Positions 21,223 to 34,100 of a stretch of 64,000 nucleotides of DNA are shown here, one piece after another. Source of the stretch: Bugulina stolonifera (taxonomy: Eukaryota; Bryozoa; Gymnolaemata; Cheilostomatida; Bugulidae). The stretch is taken from positions 6,480,850 through 6,544,849 of the forward strand of contig OW285197.1 of assembly GCA_935421135.1 (NCBI GenBank), written 5' to 3'. The notes beneath the pieces were generated by a model that worked only from the letters and a program-made list of their open reading frames with translations, had not been told where the DNA came from and ran no database searches. The translations under genes were made by a program, and so were the position numbers. The first letter of the stretch is position 1. Every line of letters starts with the position of its first letter.

Positions 21223-21901
21223 TGTAATGGTTTCTGTGATTTGGTGCGGTCGTCCTTGGACGACAACCAACCCAAAATTGAAGTGCCTATGAGTGGTGCT
21301 AGGCCTTCGCATTACATGAAAGATCGAGCGGTCTCAGTAGCCCAATAACTACCGGAGACGACCCATCTGGTCCCAAGTCTGACCTTCAGACTATACTTTG
21401 AAAGAGAGTGATCCGACCTAGTAGGCGGTTCGCTAAGCGAATGACCTGACAAAAGGAAGTGAAAGTCTCTGTATCAAGTATAGATGTGTCTTTATTGAAA
21501 CCCAAGTGAAGACTGAGACAATGAACAGTAAAACAATGCCCTTTATTATAGTACGAGGACTTCCGCCCGACGTAGTGTCGGGAAAAGACGACATAAAGTC
21601 GTCCGGGAGTTGCGCAACAACATGGCAGCCAGAAGCCCGACGGCCGACCCAAAACAGGTCGGGTTCTACAAAAGTTGTTTATAATGGTCCAATTCATGTA
21701 CAAAATAAGTATCAATGAATTCTGAGAGGTCGGGCCTCTGTACACGGGTATAAAAGGCATTAAAAGACTTAGTAATAATTATACAAGTATATACAATCAT
21801 ATAGAAGTTACACAAGGTATAATGCAAGCAAGTATATTAAACATGTAAGCACACATAATAATGAGTGTCAGGTGTAACAGAGGACTATGAGTACTATTAC
21901 A
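21223..21901 (-). repeat. Family A solo LTR with ATAT target duplication
   Basis: 679 bp on the minus strand, TGTAATAG to CCATTACA, flanked by ATAT at 21219-21222 and 21902-21905. It belongs to an older subfamily than the adjacent complete element. It retains GTCGTCC/GGACGAC and a TTCGC/GCGAA stem. Confidence 0.88.
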
Positions 21902-22729
21902 ATATTCTGGTGATAACTACAGTGTATCTTATTTACATTGTATGAGAAAACTTTTTATTTACTAGACGAGGATTTATTTTCCTATCTCTAAAGGTAGCCC
22001 CTCCTGAAAAGTGATTTAAGGAGCCCTGCAGCATTCAACACGGAAGTGTGTCTGGTCATTGTGCTTCTTCCCAATATTGCATGAGAGTGTTAACAGCAGC
22101 CTTACACGTTTCTCTACCAGCCTTTCTACTTGTCTTTTTACAGTGTTAATTTAAAGTAATGCACACAATTATGTACTGTACATGTAGTTGCTAACATACA
22201 TCATGTAACGTGTAATGTAACATGTGACGTAACATAACTTTGATTGATTGAAACGTACACATACACTTTTGACTTGAACGATGTTATGTACTGTCTCATG
22301 ATGAAAATGGCAAGTCTAGAGTCTTGCATGTGCATGTTTATGTCCATGTAGAATCAAAAATGATATCATTTATTTTATGCAGTTATAAACAAGGTAGTTT
22401 AAGTTAATAATAATATTTGATTAATTAGCAATCAAAGATTAGTGAAAAAAATTCAGCAACAACTTTGATGATGGTATGGGATAGAGCTGGTGCATAGAAA
22501 TAGTGCCTACATCTATTCTATTTAACTTAGATCATCTATTAGCCAACATAATAATATCCTATAATCACCAAGCAAACCATCACACACTGTGCAATTATAG
22601 TACATGTACATTGTACATCTATTATTTGCTGCCATGGACTTTTCACATTACAATAAGGATTAGCAATGGGCCAAGTGTTTGCATCAATGGTATTGAGAAT
22701 AGAAGCGTGCAAAACATTACAGCAATGGG
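21902..22729. other. Intergenic DNA, nothing recognised
   Basis: AT-rich sequence between the solo LTR and the duplicated upstream region of the transporter gene. No supported gene or RNA. Confidence 0.4.
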
Positions 22730-24869
22730 AAGCTGGTAGCCTTAACCCTAAAAACTTATTGAGCGCAAAGTATAATGCCTAATGTGAGCCCATAGCTGAA
22801 GGTTATAAATAATTGACACCTGCAATATTTTCTACGACTATGACAAACAACTACAAGAGTTTTTTCAATTTTCTACCTAACATGTGACTAGTGACATAAA
22901 AGAGTCGCTTTCCCTTTTCATAATTCATGTCTGTATACTTTATAGCACGATTCACAAGACTTGCTGGATTATTGTATTGATCAATGGAGGTAATAGCAAG
23001 ATGTGTAGCACCACACTACACATTGCACGTGGATTTAAATGTAGATATTTTATTGGGCAATCAAATTAGAGGCAGTTATATTAACCTGTAGGTTGCTTAG
23101 GTCAAGTAGAGTACTGAGTACGTCACATGTATATACAGTGTAGATGTAATAGTTCCCTTATATTAACTATAAAATACTATTTCGCAAATCATTATTGTTA
23201 ATTAAACATCACTGCTCCCTTGTGTACCTACTACAAGATGAAGCTCTATATAAATATATTTTATTCAGAGTTGTCTTACCAATGTCTAAGGGAGCATAAT
23301 TTCTAACATCATCACACATGGATAGTACAAACTCTAACTACCCTTCTGGCCTTCATTACTCAGAGAACACAATTCCGGCGATTTCAGGAAAAGGAGTTAT
23401 TGCAATCTCTATAAAAGATAAGTTTTCCCAAGGCGCAGTAGTTTTATATGCCTAACTGTGGTTAGAATTAGCTTACGAGCTTTTTAAAGAGAGCAGAGCA
23501 CGCATGACTATTAATCGCAAAACGAAAAAATGATGTTGATCATGTAAAATATCAATACTGTGTAGCAGTAAACTTTGGGAATTGAAAGTACATACATTAC
23601 ATTATATTGTGTATGTAACTGGCGCCAATGGCCAAGTGTCTAGAAATGTTTTACTTTCAGTGATTTTCTATGCTCCCTATTTTGCTTCGTATTTAACGGC
23701 TTATTTAAAACACGAAGAATGAAATTGGCGAAAAATACGTATTTCCTGACCTTCGTAGGAGCAAGCTCCTTCGAGCGAGAGACGTCGCATTTCCGAAAAT
23801 ACGTGGAGGTTTTTATTTCCTTCGTAGGATGGAAGTAGTATTCTTCAAATTTGAGCTCGCTAATGTATGTACAAGTACTAGTTAATAGTACACTATCTGT
23901 GGTTAGCGCAATAGTCTTTACGCTTGTGTAACTGTTTGTTGCTAATATGTTGCTAATATGTTGCTAATATGTTGCTATTATGCTATGACGTCAGTTTGGC
24001 TGTGCACTCCTTCTTGCGGTTGAATTCACATCAGACAACTCGTAGCGATTTTTGACTCCTAAGGTTATTGTACCATGATGTCATAGGCGGGGAAACTTAA
24101 ATTCTTTTGCCGCAAAACAGTTGATTAAAATACGAAGCATGGAATTATACCGGAATGGAGCTTCGTAGGGTGAAAGAACTTCCTTTTAGGAAAAATGCGA
24201 ACCATGGTATATCACTGTTTGTCGCCAATTTTGCCAATTTGAAAAGTGAAACCGAGTCTGAAAATAAATTAAAGCATATTCCTTGTTGTATAATTTCTAA
24301 ATTTTCGAAGATTTTAGAGTCAAGAATAGAGTGATAACACATGGTGCACTGATCTCAGTGGTTCAGCTTACAAGAAATAAAATAACCAATTAGAGTGAGA
24401 AATGAGAGCTTAAAATCAGATTATAATTTTAAATTGAGAGAAGACAATTCCAGAGTATGATACATCTAAAGCATTACGTCAGCTAGGCCATGAACTGCAT
24501 GGAAATGTCAGTATGATTTGTAGCTACACTGCAATCAAGATAATCAGCGCATTAACCTTCATCTAGTTGGCTATTAATCATATTGCCTACAGCATAAGCT
24601 AAATAATAAGCAAGGTGAATCAAGTCCAATATACATTATTAATGACAATGACAATGAAATGACATTAATGGATCACGTTAATAATTTAGTAGAGATACTG
24701 TGCCCATCAGTCAGGTGTTTGGTGTTTACAGGTAAACCCCACACACAATTTAATAGCTTAATAGCTTAGGCTACTCTAAACTTGAGCTCTATTAGTAGTT
24801 GTTGATGATTCTTTCACTACTTACACATGTACAAACCAAACATAGGTTCACTACACTTAATTGTACAGC
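22730..24869 (+). promoter_or_regulatory. Upstream region of transporter copy 1, part of the tandem duplication
   Basis: The start of this stretch (around 22740-22830) is recognisably similar to about 56540-56690 upstream of copy 2, so the duplication includes 5' flanking DNA. It contains a short tandem GTTGCTAATAT array at about 23939-23985 and several TTCGTAGG or TTCGTATT motifs at 23686-24170. No core promoter was identified. The bases before the ATG (TTGTACAGC) are identical in both copies. Confidence 0.45.
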
Positions 24870-25136
24870 ATGGAGGGATCAGACAGTGATGAGAGAGAGG
24901 TACTTCTTGAAGACAGGAATGAAAGCAGTCACAATCTCATGCCTGTTTGGAAGCAGAGGCTGTTAGTGTGTACTCTACTTGCTTGCCAAATGACTGCTCT
25001 ATGTACAGACACTTTCTTGTATCCTTTCTTTCCTCAGAAAGCAAAGAGTAAAGGATTAACTGATACTGAGATTGGGATTGTCTTCTCATCATTTGAATTT
25101 TCTAGATTTGTCTTTTCCTTGGCTACTGGATATTTG
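24870..25136 (+). CDS. Transporter copy 1, exon 1
   Basis: 89 codons, phase 0 end at GTAAGC. Encodes residues 1-89, from MEGSDSDE through the first helix (RLLVCTLLACQMTALC) to FSLATGYL. Confidence 0.88.
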
Positions 25137-28100
25137 GTAAGCTATACTACAGTTCACAGTACCATCAAAGGAAAAAAGTTTATATTACATGTATCTTGCT
25201 TATTTCAGTGAGCTTTCTATAATTATGTTTTATTGTCACAGTGCTTGGCAATATAAAAACACATGCCAGGTTGAGATTGCATTAGCAGCAGGTGCTCCCT
25301 ATGAAAATTAATATCAATAACATGATAGTATCAATGAATGGCAGATTAACTGAGTTAATTTTGCCAAATTAACTCATAATTAGTGTACATGTACATGTAC
25401 ATTTAATTGTGCATCCAGTTCCATTATTCCATGGTCAGTCATTGACCTACCTTCTTTGTAACTACATGTTATTAATCTTATAGAACAAAATATTTATAAT
25501 TTATCTTTCAAAGCACAATAGGCTCCCATATTGGATTTTGACAATCACCTAATTCACTCTTATAAAATAATGTTAAGATTAGTTCTATTAAAAATTTCTG
25601 CCAGCCAGTTGAGATTATCCATGCTTTAGTATGTGTGCATGCTGTAGAGGCATCGTGTCATGTCAAAGTGTGGCTTAGGGCATTTTCAAGGACGTAAAAT
25701 CAGATCTAGCTGAAAGCTTGTTGACAAATTCTAAGATTAATCCCAGGAAGAAGGAAGTAACTATTGTAAAAATATAACGTTTCATAGTTCTCCATAACCT
25801 GATAAAGCTAGTAGCCTAAGCTCTACAAGCAGATGAAACAGACATCACATGTACATACAGCTACCACATGTGCACATTCTTTATTTCACTTTCATTGCTT
25901 CTTTGCAGATTGGTAAAGTTGATGGCAAGGTTCTATGTCTAGTAGGGAATATAGCTTCTAGCATATCATGTATGTGCTTTGGGTGAGTGTGTAGTAGAAT
26001 TATCTTTCTTACTATCTTTCATGTAGAGGCTACATCATGTAAGTTGGAATATTGTCATTATGTCAAAAAGATAATTTACTACGAAGAAAAAACAGTCTAA
26101 CATAATGCGCTTTGCATCAACAAAAATACAGTGGTAAATCAACATTTTCCTTCTAGTTCTGAAATTAGACGGTACACCCACTCCTTTAGTGACAGCTGGA
26201 AATTTGAATTACTTGACCATTTATCTAATTACTTGAATAAGCATGAATAGTAGCGGTGTCATAAGAAAAATTGCAATACTAAAGAACGAGATCAAATAGA
26301 TAATCATGTCGTTGCTATGGTAATGACCACGGTCAATCTTTACAACACGTTACTTGTTGTAGACTAATCACATATTATGCTCCAGACAATGCTTTCTTTC
26401 CACTGTGTGTCATGGTAAGAGTGGTAGCTGGGAGTGGAGCTGGTACACTAAGTGTTGCAATCATGACTGTACTAATCCAGGCCACAAGTTATGACCCAAG
26501 TACATGTACAGTAGTGGCAAGTTTGAAAATTTATTTTATAAATAGAATACCAACGCACAATCAATTAGTCTGCAATGTATCACTTTAGAATAAGTGATAG
26601 CAGGGAAAAGCCTATGATCTTTACAAGTCAGGAAATGATCTAGGGGTTAGGATGCTTGCGTTTAGTCCAGACAGCCTGACTTGATTCCCTGGTGGTGATA
26701 AGCATTTCAGGCTTAGGTTGACCACTCAGTACCCAGGGACCAGGATGCTAAATAACAGAGGTCCACTGTGTGTATATCATCTGGATGCAGGATAATGATT
26801 CACCTTTTGTTTTTTCAAAACAAGAGCAGCTACATCATGGCTGTGCGAGTGAAAACGGCAGCACCGGCACTGACTGTTCCAGCCTTGTTGCAAAAATGCT
26901 TCATGCTATAAATAAAACACACGGAATAGGAATTACCACAGACATACTCGGCCATGACAGTCTGTCATAATTATATTAAAACTATCCACATGTATATAAT
27001 ATACAACCCGGAGATCAATCACGGCAGTATGTCATTATTATAATATTCTAACTTTTGAATTTTGAACAGCGTAAAACTGACTTGAAACTAAAATGCATTT
27101 GGGATAAGACCAAATAAACACATTTATTCAGATAAAAGCATTGGGAATATTTGTATACATATTCGTATTCATCATATCCATACCTATTTTATCCATGTGT
27201 TGAAAAATGGCTGCAAATAAAATTCAATTAGTCAACAACAGTTAGCTAACTAATTCACAAAATATAATCACATAAAACTTTTAAAAACTACTTACATGTA
27301 TCAAAATACTGGAAGTTACAAACCCAACCCCAGTCGTTAAAGTTTGGTAGGCAGGATCCCGTGGTACCGACACTAAAGGCAATGTTATTTTCCATTTGGT
27401 AGAGCCCAGTATGATTGCCACTGTCTAATAACAGTGGCTAAGTCTAAATAGAGTTTCACTTACCATTACAATAATCTTGTCGCGATTCAATTGCATCCAT
27501 ACACCACATTTTCAGCTGGCAGTTAAACACTTACATGTACATGTACATGTCAACCAATACGCCTGCGAATGAAAAGTTCATTATCCATGCTGAATGTTAC
27601 AAGCTCATGATGAACATGTATCTTATAGTATTACATAGCCGCACAATTCTACTCCGACAGTAGAATGCCACTAATCTTCTACCTGGATTAGCTACAATAC
27701 GTACAGGTAACTATTAAGGACATACTACATGGATGCACAACTTCTACGAAGGTCGCAAGTTTAAAAATGGAAAACGTTGCTAGGTGCTCCACAGAAGTTG
27801 CGTTTTTATCGGAAACAAAAGAAGTAGTCTACTCATTAATTGAACTAAGGGCAAGAGTAGATAAATCTAAGGATATAATGTAGCCTTATGAACCTATAAA
27901 ATAACAATTGGGGTTTGTGATGGATTTACATTCAATCACCTTAGAATCAGCCCCCTCCTCATTAGATTAAAACCTCCACTATTTTAGCAATATATCGAAA
28001 CACGCAGGTTGAAATATTTCTGCTCGGTGAAAACTAAGTTCAACTAAATGTTACCTATACGTAACGAGCACCTGAGAGGCTTGACTTGAATTTATGGTTG

Positions 28101-31100
28101 AGGATAGGTGCGATAGCAAAAGGTCAACATCAACAATCGCAAAACACAAAGTTGATGCAATTGGCATCAATTTTGCGGCCGTGTAGCATACCCTTTAGGC
28201 ATCACTTTGTAGAGCACAAAATTCTGACCCTGTTAAGGTTATGTAACATGGATCAGAATGTTTTTCATAAATTTCTCCCACATATTGAACCAAGTCTGAG
28301 AGCGCCTGAACAGCTTTTAGCGTTAGCATTAATTCGTATGATGCAACGTTACAAGGGGTCAAAGACCGAAAACAGTACTAGGAAGACTGCCAGCCGTTAC
28401 TGTAATAATTTATTTTCCAGTTAAATTATTGCATAATGCTGTTAATTATGCATGAATGTTTACCTAAAAGCTATGAAGAGATAAAAATAAAATAATGGCC
28501 TTTTAGAACTTTTTCGTACGCTGTAAAACCTTCCCCAAGCTTTGCCTTATTTATAAAACAAAATCTTTTTTACAAGGCAAAATAGCATGTGCAGGTGTTT
28601 CTATAAGTATTTCGGAACAGGTAGGATGGTATTAGACTGCAGGTCACGCCTATCATATGGAGTTATCCTCTCTTGATTTTGGCCAATTTGCGTTGCATTA
28701 TTTACATTACTTTGGCAATTCCTAGTAAATGGTCTATACACGACGTGTTCCTATAACCAAACACTTATTTAAGGGAGGATGTCTGCAAAATTTGCCTTTA
28801 TAATATATACGTGTAGTTATATACAGTCTATTTTATGTGGTTTCAAAGTATCATGGGAATTTTATTCATGTTTGAAATACAGTGAGCATAATTTATTAGA
28901 TGGTCTCATAATTAGGATCGCCACTGCACATTGCACATTACTTAACTTTTTGCCTAATTATTACTTGGTTAGCCATTAATTACATGCATACCGTCGTCAT
29001 TTGCAAGATGAAAAAACAAGGTCAATGTAGAATCATAGTTGCTATTGTAACAACCAATGTCAATCTTCATCAAACTTTGCATGTTGTAGACTGATAACAT
29101 ACGCTCCAGACAAAGCTTTCTTTCCACTGTGTGTCATGCTAAGATTGGTAGCTGGAAGTGGGACTGGTATGCTAAGCGTTGCAAGCATATTACTGTACTA
29201 ATCCAGGCCACAGGTTATGAGCCAAGTACAGTAGCGGTAAGTCTCAGACTATGTTTCATGACCAACCAACCTACAATGTATGGTTTTTGAATAAGTGATA
29301 CTCATGCCACGTTCATGAACTTTTCTCTGCTATCCATACCCATGACTTCATCCAGATCGACACTCTCGTCCACACCTGCGTTCTCATCCACATCCAAATT
29401 CATATTCGCATCCATACCCATTTACTTAAATTCACATCCGTATTCAAATATTCATAATACCCTATGTCACAAAACTGTTGGTGGGGTGATGTGACAGCTT
29501 CGGTGAATAGTTGGTGGTCGAAAGGCTCCTTTGTAATCCGATAGTATGCTGCTGGTATTGCTATAGCGATAATTATAAACAGTGAATGTAGATCTGCTGA
29601 TTCTATAATATCCTTTATTATTCCTTTACCAAGAGCAACTGTATTCTCAACTATGCACCTCTGCTTATATATTAAACACTAAAATCTAGAATATTGCAAT
29701 GGTTAAAAACAGAAAGAGCTTTTTAAAAACGTATTTTATAAGTTTCATAATAAACTTGTTATGTAAGAATGTTTCAGAAAACAGTATTTACATTATAACG
29801 TAATTATTTAGTAAGAATATTGTAATGGTACAGGACATTTATATACGACTCCAGCTACCGGACAAGGGCCTACAGCACCCTAAGTGCCTAGTAGTTGTCA
29901 CAGCGCTACTCAGCTGACACTCAAACTCTCATAACTAGCTGCTCGTATACCCACATTCAATTGTATTGCATGCTAAACCATTTAATTACTGTCTATATAT
30001 GTGTATTCATGTGTTTATACCCATTTCATGTTATTGTATATACTTGTACAATTATTACTAAGTCTTTTAATGCCTTTTATACCCATGTACAGAGGCCCGA
30101 CCTCTCAGAATCCATTGATATTCATTTTGTGCATGAATTGGACCATTATAAGCAACTTTTGTAGAACCCGACCTATTGTGGGTCGGCTGTCGGGCTTCCG
30201 GCGGCCATCTTGTTGCGCAACTTCCGGACGACCTTACGTCGTCTTTTCCCGACACTACGTCGGCCGGAAGTCCTTATACTATATAAAGGGCATTGTTTTA
30301 CTGTTCATTGTCTCAGTCTTCACTTGGCTTTCAATAAAGACACATCTATACTTGATACAGAGACTTTCACTTCCTTTTGTAAGGTCATTCGCTTAGCGAA
30401 CCGCCTACTAGGTCGGATCACTCTCTTTCAACGTAATTATAGTCCGAAGGTCAGACTTGGGACCAGATGGGTCGTCTCTGGTAGTTATTGAGCTACTGAG
30501 ACCGCTCGATCTTTCATGTAATGCGAAGTCCTAGCACCACTCATAGGCGCTTCATTTCTGGGTCGATAGTCGTCCAAGGACGACCGCACCAAATCACAGA
30601 AACCATTACAATCAGTGCTTAAATTGTAAATTGAGAAGTGGGGGGACTGAGATGATGAGAGTGAGATTCCTAAAATTTCTTTTGCTGGCATTAGCCTACT
30701 TGGTACAAAGAATTGTATATATTTTTAATAACATGATACTTTTTGGGCTATAGCTAATGTATTGACACCAGAAAACTGTAACTGTGAAGTTATAATTATT
30801 GTCTTTACCAGAAGAGATGCCACACTGAAGCCACAGAGTTGATTCAAGGCCAGGGGAGTGTGCTTGATACCCTACTGTTAGCAGTAAACAGTAAGAGACT
30901 GTATAGTTCAAATAGTAAGAGCACTTTATTGAGCAACAGCCTACATACAACTGAAGTCAGAATGCAAAATTGTGCACTTCCTATTATGAAATCAGTTTTA
31001 AACTAAGGTCAAAAAGTTAACAAGTATATTAGGTCGGTTTCGGACCAAAAAGGGTGCGAGTTACAGAAAATACAAAACGGTCTCGGATTACAAGCACTGC

Positions 31101-34100
31101 TACGTTTCAGACTAATGAAAATAGACAATATTATAGTGATCAAGGCATGTAGCAACAGCCAATAGCATGTAGTTTAACAAAAGGTATACAATAAAAGAAA
31201 CCCGAAGGGGAAACATATATTCACACTGCAATGCATACGAGTTAAGACAAGATAACGCAATAAGGAGACTGTCTATTTTAAGTTAGTTAGAGTTATAGTC
31301 AATCGGGAGTGTCGGCTCAATATACAGTAGCTATCAAACACTGAGGAATTCAATAGCGATGGCTATGTACAAGAACTCTCAACTCAGTTTTCTTTGAGAA
31401 GCTGTAAAGTGCAACGAATAGAGATAACCACAATCAAAATTAGTAAAATCAGAACATCGTACCTATTTCACACTAAAACAGTGACATTTTGCTTTCAAAG
31501 TCTGAACTTCTGACACCATTAGTTTCACAAAATTTAAATAGTAGCTCAAATAACTCTACAAAAATCTTGAGCTAAATAACAAAAGAATTTAATTTGATTT
31601 GCAGTTGGCCTAGATAATTTGACAAAAAGTTGAGTTTCTCTTCTGGGGCCATGCAAAGATTTTACTTCTAGCTTGAAAGATTTGATTAGTCATTAAAAAT
31701 GAGTTGACTTGTGATTAAGAATTGGCCATGGCGACTTGAGTGTCCAAAAGAACACCTGTAGACATCTCTGCTTTTAGCTGTCTTAATTGATGTTGTGTTA
31801 TCACATATAAGCTCTCTGGTTTGGTACTGATTATACGTATGATTACACTTTCTAGCTTAGCAGCCAGTGAGTACCAGTGTCCGATTATGTGCACAGAAAA
31901 ATTACTATGTTTGTTTCTATTTTACATTCAAAAGAATCGAACACTTTAGTGATGCCATGTCTGTAAGAAAATATATAATTAATAATAAAATGAATAGGAT
32001 TAATATAATCATTTATTAGTCCTATAAATTTAACAAAGTACTAAGTATCAAATTACTTAGATTACTTAGCAAATTATGTAACTCAATGATTAATCAAAAT
32101 GATTGTGCAAGGACAAACATGATATAATTTATATTAAGCATCCTAGCTACAATCCATTAATATCTAGCTATCAGCCTGTCTGCACTAACTAAGCCCAGGA
32201 CAAAGAATAGCCAGTATAGTAGGCTACCAGCACCAATTGTACTGGAAGACTTGTCTAACCATAATCACAAATGTATTGAATTATTTGGATTACTTAGCAA
32301 ATTATATTGTTTAATTTAATAATTAGTAAAAATAATTGTACAATGAAAATTGTGATACAATTTATATTTTCCACACTATCCTGGAGCATGAATCCTTCTT
32401 TTCACATCCTATATCTACACTTGATTTAATGAGAGTCACACTTGATATTAACACCAAACATGCTAATGCTTTCAAATCTGCTGCCTGTAATACTAACAAG
32501 TTTCTGCACAGCTTTCTAATCAGAACTGTTCAGGAGCTCCGCTGAGACCATAGAACTAGCAAAAAAGACTTGCAACTGTGATAATTCCTCTTTACTTTTA
32601 ACCCGGGACCAAGGAACTTAGCCAAGACAAGATATCCTAGCTACAACCCAGTAACATCTATCTAACTATGATAATTAAATAGTTACTATCAGCCTATCTG
32701 CTCTAAGTGAAGGATGAAGAATAGCCAGTAGAGTGGGCTACCAGCTGGTGTAATCATGATCACAATTGTAAATACTGAAAATAACGTCAAATTGAAAGCA
32801 TTGCAGTGCACTGCTAGTTTAAGTTTGTATTTACCTCTGACTCTTCGAGTCTTGGTGCCAGAAAAACATTCAAATCCAATGCCTAGCCAACACTGATAAT
32901 TATTAAATCTACATGATTTGTTTTATAGAACAACTAAAGCTTTTTATTGTAATAACAGAATACACGTGAACGCATTTTAATAACATTAATTTAATATTAT
33001 TAAGATTTTAACATGACCATCTTCAGAAACCGTTGACCGATTCCTCAGGAAACTACAAAATAATTAAGAAACTTGAACCGAGAAAGTCATATACAACAAA
33101 CTTGAAACGGTCCGTTGCGTGTTAGCTACTTTTGTATTAATAGAACGATATTATGGAGGCGCATATTTCATGCCGAAGAGAGAAGACAACTTTCTGATGA
33201 TGAAGTGGGGGGACGTTATTGCAGAGCGTCCCCCTGGCTAATTTTTATTAGGGACGCCGTCCCCCGGCGTCCTCCCACAATTTAAGCACTGATTACAATA
33301 TTCTAGTATGCCTATGTATTTCACAATCACATATTATTATTGAGTCACACTGTAATTAGAATATAGTGGTAAATAATATTATTTACTTGACATATGTTCA
33401 TAAATTGGTAAGCAGGCTTCTTCCTTAAATATATCATACAATACTGTGGTTTTTCAGCTCACTAAGCCTGGACTACTGCACGGACTATATACACTTATGC
33501 TTAGTACAGTTAATTCTTACATATCTATTATCATTATGCTTATTATGGTCAATAACTGCCTGGCACATGTGCTTTATTATTCAACCAATCATGTCTCCGT
33601 ACTTGTTTACTGCTATTGTATCGTTATTACAAGTACATTACTGTATACTTTTATTCTACGTTCTGTTGCCTCTTATGAATAGTGGCCGACGACTGGGATG
33701 TTAGTCATATTAATATATAATTCATTTCTCATGATTGTAAGCCCTTTTTTGTGCATGGCCGACCCTTTTATAGTCGGACCTCGGGCACTTTTCAGCCACA
33801 TTTTTACGCATTTTCTAGGGATGATACCTTATCGTGCCACCCAGTCCCTGTCTGCCTTTTCACCGGAAATTCAAATAGTATAAAAGCCAGCACATATTCT
33901 ATGCTAAGTCAGTTGTTGATTGCCCTCTAATAAAGCAACATCTCCCAACTCAACCTGCAGTCTTACTCTTGCAGGCAGGCAGCTCCAGCCTTGGTCCCCT
34001 GGACCTTTAGCGCCCGAGCTTGTCCTCATACCCGCAAAAGTCTCTTACTACACTCTTGATGAATACACATGTAAACCTCGGACCTTAGTCAATCCTTGAC

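Noticed and set aside
26401..26406. GTAAGA inside exon 3 as a splice donor
   Set aside because: Using it would drop the conserved RVVAGSGAG helix; copy 2 has related coding text and a better donor further on.
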